From Cinnamomum chago (Eukaryota; Streptophyta; Magnoliopsida; Laurales; Lauraceae), in the NCBI GenBank assembly GCA_038049695.1, contig CP142454.1, forward strand, positions 91,998,001 through 92,062,000: a DNA stretch of 64,000 bases, in the 5' to 3' direction. Positions within the stretch are counted from its first letter, which is position 1. Each line of letters opens with the position of its first letter. Under the pieces are notes generated by a model, which was not told the origin of the DNA, ran no database searches, and was given only the letters and a program-made list of their open reading frames with translations. Positions 58,606 through 64,000 of this stretch are shown in pieces. Position numbers and translations under genes: made by a program.

Positions 58606-59661
58606 ATTGTCAAGGTTTCAAATGGTTTCACATGAATGAGTTTTCTCCACCTTGAGATTTATTGTGAATGGAAAGAATGGAAAGGGAGAAACTTGAAATG
58701 AGGAGCTCTTTAGCTCATTTTAATGTCTTGGAATCATGTATTTAAACCATCTTGTTTATAGTTCTATGTGATTGTGTAAGTGTTGGAAAGGAAAGGAAAA
58801 AAAGGAGGAAAAATCCGTGTCCCGGACCTGCTGCACGCCCAGGTCCGATCGATCGGACCTACAGGCCGATCGATCGGCCTGTCTTTTAACAGTAAGGCTT
58901 TTTGGGCCGATCGATCGGACCCTGTGCATTTCTGGTACAGAAATTTCGACCCTGACTACCCTTTTTGGACTGTTTGGACCATGTGTGAGAATGTCTTGAG
59001 CCGATACGCCTCACAGTTGGTTCGGTGGCATCGAAGTCCAATTCATTTCAATCTTGAACGGGATGGAACGACGCGATATCTTCTTTATATCTAAACACAA
59101 GTCTTTCCCTTGGTTATCGCGAATTCCATTCCTTTCGGTGACTGAATAGGTTGCTCGATGTTTCCGGATTAATGTCATGCCTAGGATGGACCGTTTATAA
59201 TCTTGATTCTTGCTATTGTAACATCTAGTACTACCCATAAGCTCATGTTAAGATTTTAAAATAGTAAAAGTGCATAAGGAGCCCGGAATGTCTTCAAACT
59301 CAAGGAGTACCAAGTAATCATTATTAATCGACATACGGGACCCCTATTCACTTAAATAGATCTTGTAATCAATATTCTTCCCGAAATGGTATAGTGCATT
59401 ATATTTCCTCATTTCCCGAGATTTGCATTACATGACTTGTTTCCCGAAAGCATTGGAGTTACACTAGTAACAGTGAATTGTCCCGAGATGTATTGCCCGG
59501 CATGAAATGTTAGTGTACCCTTGAGCACCCCCGTCTTGCCCGTATATCTAATGTACTTGATTTAATTGCATATGTCTCGATTGTATTTGACCTATGAGTC
59601 GGCACCACTAAGCTTGGATAACCTTGTTGGACTGATCCACCGACTTGGAGATCCCCCTCTT
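58606..59661 (+). mobile_element. LTR-X1, second segment
   Basis: It starts with ATTGTC, the duplication made by element C, and continues the LTR left at 2770. It aligns with the minus strand of X2 and X3, for example the GGGACCCCTATTCACT region at 59337-59355. It holds an island with three CCGATCGATCGG palindromes (about 58850-58922). Copia F interrupts it at 59661. Confidence 0.8.
58850..58922. repeat. Palindromic island in LTR-X1 (CCGATCGATCGG x3)
   Basis: Three copies of the 12-bp perfect palindrome are separated by about 20-50 bp. The word is shared with X3, but X2 has none and uses a different palindrome in its island. Confidence 0.85.
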
Positions 59662-61656
59662 TGAAAGTTTATGCATATCAGATCTGAAAGGAGACTAATC
59701 ATGGCTGATATGAGTTTTCAGAGTTTTTTAAAACTAGAAATCAGATCTGATTCCAGCCATGTAACCATGCATAAAAGTCCATGAAATCATGATCAACATG
59801 TGTCTAAATCAAGGAGATGATAGAAGACTATTACCTTGATGATTTGTATGCTTCAAATCTCTGAAGAAGGAAGCTTCAAAGTTCTGAAATCAACCTGCAA
59901 TCAGCAGCACAGGTGCAGAAATTCTGTGCAGAATTCTTCTCCTTTGATCTTCTCTCCTATTCCACTTCCAAATCTGATTGGTAGTGATGGTGGGATCAAA
60001 CTATGGAATCCAAGATGGGATTTCTGAATTGATCTTTGTGGAAAAGATAGTTGCTGATCTTCTCTCTCCAGGAAGAAGAAGAGGGCAGCAACCAACAGGG
60101 CTGGGCGTGAATTGTGTGCTCTCTGCTATTGGACGGCCAAAGGGTTTCAATAGTGATTCACGCCCCACTTGGGTTTTTCCTTTTCTATTAGCACTTCTCT
60201 GTCCCACGCCCAAGGTAGTGCCTACTATATATAGAGATTGCATTCCTCATTAGAGTCCTCTTTCTAATAGGAATGACCTTCCCTAATAATTAGCAACTAG
60301 TCTCCTTAGTTGTGCAACACTTACTAATTAAGGATACTAAAATTAGTAACCCTTAATTATAGGAATTCTTACCCAAAGAGGAGTCTTTGCTTCCAAGTAA
60401 AGATACCTAATCAAACTGGGAAACCTCACACAAGTGTCCCCACTTATGGCTGGCCCACAAAGATAGCTAAACACACCATGGCCCACTAGTCAATAATTTA
60501 GCTAGAGTTAAATTCATGTATGCCCACAAGAGCCTATTAGAATTTAAACTCAAAATTATTCTTCCACAAAATTAATTCAACCACATATCATCTAGTTAGG
60601 AAACCATGCCAAAATAGGAAAGTGGCTAGAAGAGGGACCAAAAGACATATTTGCCCTTGGCTCCCAAAATGACCAAAATGTCCATGCTAACCCCATAGCA
60701 ACATTAAGATCATTTTTACCCTAACTCATTCCACTAGAGAGTTATGGTTGCACTCCAGGGAAAAATATTAAATTGCAAATAAAGCTCATCATAAATAGAC
60801 GATTGTCTTTGACCTACCAAGTACAATGACCATAATGCCCCTCTATGTAACATCCATAATCAAGTAGGTTAACCGATGTACTATCCACCTTCTTGATTAC
60901 ATCTTATCCTTAGAACTTCATACCCTTGACTTAATCATCATCCGGATATCATTCTCTTGATCCAGGGAGCGACCCACAAGTTCAATATCCATATGGAACA
61001 TCCATATACTAAGATCTTAGATTCTGATGATTAATCGGATAATTCTAAGGGGACGATCATTCCATCATGTGATGGCATAGATTCCATATTGCATTTGCAC
61101 GTCCCAACTAATCAAGCCCGAGCACCCAAAACACAGAGCTGTTGACCCAAAAAAAGGATCTCACCCATAGTGAATTAAAGCACAAGAACTTGACTTCGTC
61201 AGTTCATCCACAAATGCTCAAGATTAAGAGCACTGGTCACTCAGTAGCAAGAGGTGATTTGATCTCTCTCTGTGATAGTACTATTTTAGAGATCACACCT
61301 ACAAGTGGTCCTGTTCAATGCATGACACATGCACTAATGAGATAAATCCGGAAAAACCCTCCCGTGACTTAGGTAAGTCACCCTGAATACAGGAGAGTAT
61401 CTCATTATAACTTATACCAAGATGAAGTGCCCAACTCCATCTCTCAGTTATGAACAAGTTTATTGTTTCAAGTGTCCATGACTCAGACCTAACTGTGTGT
61501 AGCCACTACACACCTAAGTCATTACTAGAAAACAATGGGCCTTATACAACCATACATATACACAAGTAATAAGAGAAAGATGTCATTCCAATAAATATCC
61601 AGTTACAGAGATGAGAGTGCAGTCAGTGGGCTTTAGGGCATACACCAATCCCAACA
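59662..61656 (-). mobile_element. Copia F 3' LTR
   Basis: It belongs to the same copia family on the minus strand, 1995 bp, ending (CA) at 59662 and starting TGTTGGG at 61656. It is more diverged from A, B and C in its U5 half, for example 59662-60480. The left flank is CCTCT (59657-59661); the matching duplication is outside the window. Confidence 0.88.
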
Positions 61657-61670
61657 ATCTCGCACTTGCA

Positions 61671-64000
61671 CTAAAGATCACTACGTCCTAACCTAACTCC
61701 CATAGACTCAACATGTGAAGAAAAAACTTTCTCAGTAAGAGTCTTAGTGAATGGGTCAGCTAAGTTATTTGCTGAGGCAATCTGCTCTACCACTATTTCT
61801 CCATCCTGGACGAATTCCCGGATCAAGTGGTACTTTCTCTGAATGTGCTTGCCTTTCTTGTGATTCCTGGGCTCTTTGCAGTTAGCTACTGCACCAGTAT
61901 TGTCGCAGTACATGACAATCGGTTTTTGCACAGCAGGAACTACTCCCAATTCCAAAAGGAATTTTCTGAGCCATACTGCTTCCTTTGCAGCTTCCGATGC
62001 CGCCACATACTCTGCTTCCATGGTAGAGTCAGCAGTACAATCTTGCTTGACACTTCTCCATGATATAGCCCCTCCTGATAGAGTAAATACGTATCCTGAG
62101 GTAGACTTTCTGCCATCTACATCCGACTGGAAATCAGAATCTGTATATGCCAGTGGCATTAGATCATCTGCTCGGTAGGTCAGCATATAATCTTTCGTTC
62201 TCCGAAGATACTTGAATATATGCTTAACAGCTGTCCAGTGCATCGGTCCAGGGTTTGACTGATATCTACTAACCATGCCAACGGCAAAACAGATATCTGG
62301 TCTAGTACACAACATTGCATACATGAGGCTTCCAACAGCTGATGCATATGGTACTCTCCTCATGCTTTCTATCTCCTCTGGTGTCTTCGGACATTGATTC
62401 CGAGATAGTGGTACTCCATGTCTAGAAGGTAGCAAGCCCTTCTTGGAGTCATGCATGTTATACTTGACCAATATCTTCTCAATATACGAAGATTGGGATA
62501 AGGCTAACATCTTGTTCTTGCGATCTCGCATAAGCTTGATCCCTAAGACATAGCTTGCCTCACCCAAATCCTTCATTTGAAATTGAGATGATAACCAAAC
62601 CTTTGTAGACGACATCATGTCAACATCATTTCCAATGAGTAATATGTCATCCACATACAGGACTAAAAATGCAACTGCGTTTCCACTCCCTTTCTTATAC
62701 ACACATGGTTCATCAATGTTTTGATCAAAGCCAAAGGATTTGACTGCCTGATTAAACTTGATGTTCCATGCCCTAGATGCTTGCTTAAGTCCATAAATGG
62801 ACTTCTTAAGCTTACAGACCATGTTCTCTTGGCCACCAGCAATGAATCCCTCTGGTTGCATCATATAGATGCATTCGTCAAGACTTCCATTAAGAAAAGC
62901 TGTCTTGACATCCATCTGCCATATCTCGTAGTCATAATGACATGCGATGGCTAAGAGAATCCTAATGGATTTAAGCATAGCCACTGGTGAAAAGGTTTCC
63001 TCATAATCGATACCCTCTTTCTGAGTATATCCTTTCGCCACCAGTCTTGCTTTGAAGGTTTCAACCTTCCCATCCACTCCTCTCTTTCTCTTGTAGATCC
63101 ACTTGCACCCTATGGGTTTGATCCCTTCAGGTGCATCCACAAGTTCCCAGACTTGATTGGAATACAGAGAATCCAATTCAGATTTCATCGCTTGCTGCCA
63201 CATGTCAGCATCTATATCCGTTACTGCTTCATCGTAACTAGTGGGATCCTCAACCAGATCCTCTGAGTCTGTCATAAAAGACACTCCTAGGTATCTATCT
63301 GGTGGTCTAGAAATTCTCCCACTACGACGAGGTTCCGGAGTGTTAAAAGGAATGTCTTGATTTTCTACAGTCTCAGGTTCTGGCACAGATGTTGCAGGAG
63401 TTTCTGAAAGAATCTCCTCAATGGTTTCCTTACAACCAAGCTCTTGGCGCATCATGCAATCATCCTCCAAGTATCTAGCATGAGTGCTAATAAGCACCTT
63501 TTGCTCCTTTGGATGATAAAAGATGCCTCCTCTCGTTCCCTTAGGATACCCAATGAAGTAGCACATTTCCGATCTGGGTTCTAGCTTGGTAGCTTTATCA
63601 TTCAGTACATAGGCTGGACAACCCCAAATGTGAATATGTCTTAAACTGGGTTTTCGACCTGTCCACATTTCTTGAGGTGTCCTAGGTACTGATTTAGAAG
63701 GTACCAGATTCAAAATGTATGCTGCTGCTTCTAGGGCATATCCCCAAAATGATATGGGTAGGGTTGCATGACTCATCATGGACCTTACCATATCTAGAAG
63801 GGTACGGTTTCTTCTCTCTGCTACACCATTTTGCTGGGGTGTACCCGGTGCAGACAACTGAGACACAATCCCATGTTGTGTGAGGTACTCCTTGAACTCA
63901 CCCAGGAGGTACTCGCCACCTCGATCAGATCGAAGAGCTTTGATATGTTTCCCTAGTTGTAGCTCCGCCTCAGCCTTGAATTGTTTGAACTTATCAAACG
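61671..64000 (-). CDS. Copia F pol, partial and open (integrase to RNase H)
   Basis: The frame is open from the window edge at 64000 to the TAG at 61671-61673, about 776 codons with no break. It covers part of the integrase core (SDRGGEY about 63909-63937, NGVAERRNR about 63800-63840), the RT with YVDD at 62646-62657, and RNase H (YTDSDFQSDVDGRKS, EAEYVAASEA). The stop is 14 bases from the LTR. Every position at which A, B or C is broken in this part is intact here. Gag, protease and the 5' LTR are outside the window, so activity cannot be judged. Confidence 0.9.
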   Translation of the reverse strand, partial: FDKFKQFKAEAELQLGKHIKALRSDRGGEYLLGEFKEYLTQHGIVSQLSAPGTPQQNGVAERRNRTLLDMVRSMMSHATLPISFWGYALEAAAYILNLVPSKSVPRTPQEMWTGRKPSLRHIHIWGCPAYVLNDKATKLEPRSEMCYFIGYPKGTRGGIFYHPKEQKVLISTHARYLEDDCMMRQELGCKETIEEILSETPATSVPEPETVENQDIPFNTPEPRRSGRISRPPDRYLGVSFMTDSEDLVEDPTSYDEAVTDIDADMWQQAMKSELDSLYSNQVWELVDAPEGIKPIGCKWIYKRKRGVDGKVETFKARLVAKGYTQKEGIDYEETFSPVAMLKSIRILLAIACHYDYEIWQMDVKTAFLNGSLDECIYMMQPEGFIAGGQENMVCKLKKSIYGLKQASRAWNIKFNQAVKSFGFDQNIDEPCVYKKGSGNAVAFLVLYVDDILLIGNDVDMMSSTKVWLSSQFQMKDLGEASYVLGIKLMRDRKNKMLALSQSSYIEKILVKYNMHDSKKGLLPSRHGVPLSRNQCPKTPEEIESMRRVPYASAVGSLMYAMLCTRPDICFAVGMVSRYQSNPGPMHWTAVKHIFKYLRRTKDYMLTYRADDLMPLAYTDSDFQSDVDGRKSTSGYVFTLSGGAISWRSVKQDCTADSTMEAEYVAASEAAKEAVWLRKFLLELGVVPAVQKPIVMYCDNTGAVANCKEPRNHKKGKHIQRKYHLIREFVQDGEIVVEQIASANNLADPFTKTLTEKVFSSHVESMGVRLGRSDL

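Overview
The window is repeat-rich nuclear DNA from a flowering plant; the species cannot be told from it. I found no cellular gene, tRNA, rRNA or CRISPR array. Nearly all of it is one nest of LTR retrotransposons. Evidence: plant Ty1/copia gag-pol with an initiator-Met-type primer site, a Ty3/gypsy element with the double RNase H of the Tat clade, TG...CA LTR ends and 5-6 bp target duplications.

Nesting, oldest first. (1) Host copy: a large LTR on the + strand (here LTR-X1; 1631-2770, resuming 58606-59661). (2) Copia element C (minus strand, 2771-58605) sits in LTR-X1 with flanking ATTGTC. Copia element F (minus, 59662 to beyond the window) sits further along the same LTR. (3) C is broken by three insertions: two lone large LTRs of the LTR-X family (43971-48179, TSD GTACT; 51738-54980, TSD GAGGT) and, in its left LTR, a tandem copia array A-B (3519-42035). 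(4) The array reads LTR-internal-LTR-internal-LTR. Its shared middle LTR is split by a ~20.7 kb Tat-type gypsy element G (11985-32712, minus, TSD GCAAT). (5) The left end of G plus flanking copia LTR is tandemly duplicated (713 bp). When inserts are removed, lengths agree: the middle copia LTR is 2011 bp like its two partners, both C LTRs are 1983 bp, and the C internal region is ~5.89 kb against 5.88 kb in A and B.

Coding content. A, B and C carry gag-protease-integrase-RT-RNase H reading frames broken by stops or frameshifts. The part of F in the window (integrase core to RNase H) is open. G has a gag-pol frame on the minus strand with four in-frame stops and one frameshift. On the opposite strand, between integrase and its 3' LTR, G has a four-exon spliced accessory gene (387 aa, acidic N-terminus, coiled-coil C-terminus).

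Most interesting points: the tandem copia array; a ~0.76 kb tract in B that is C-like rather than A-like (gene conversion between inverted neighbours); the antisense spliced gene; GC-rich palindromic islands in two LTR families whose palindrome words differ from copy to copy; and repeated short hairpins in the copia leader. The first 1.6 kb holds a probable partial LTR of another family and about 0.66 kb I cannot identify.
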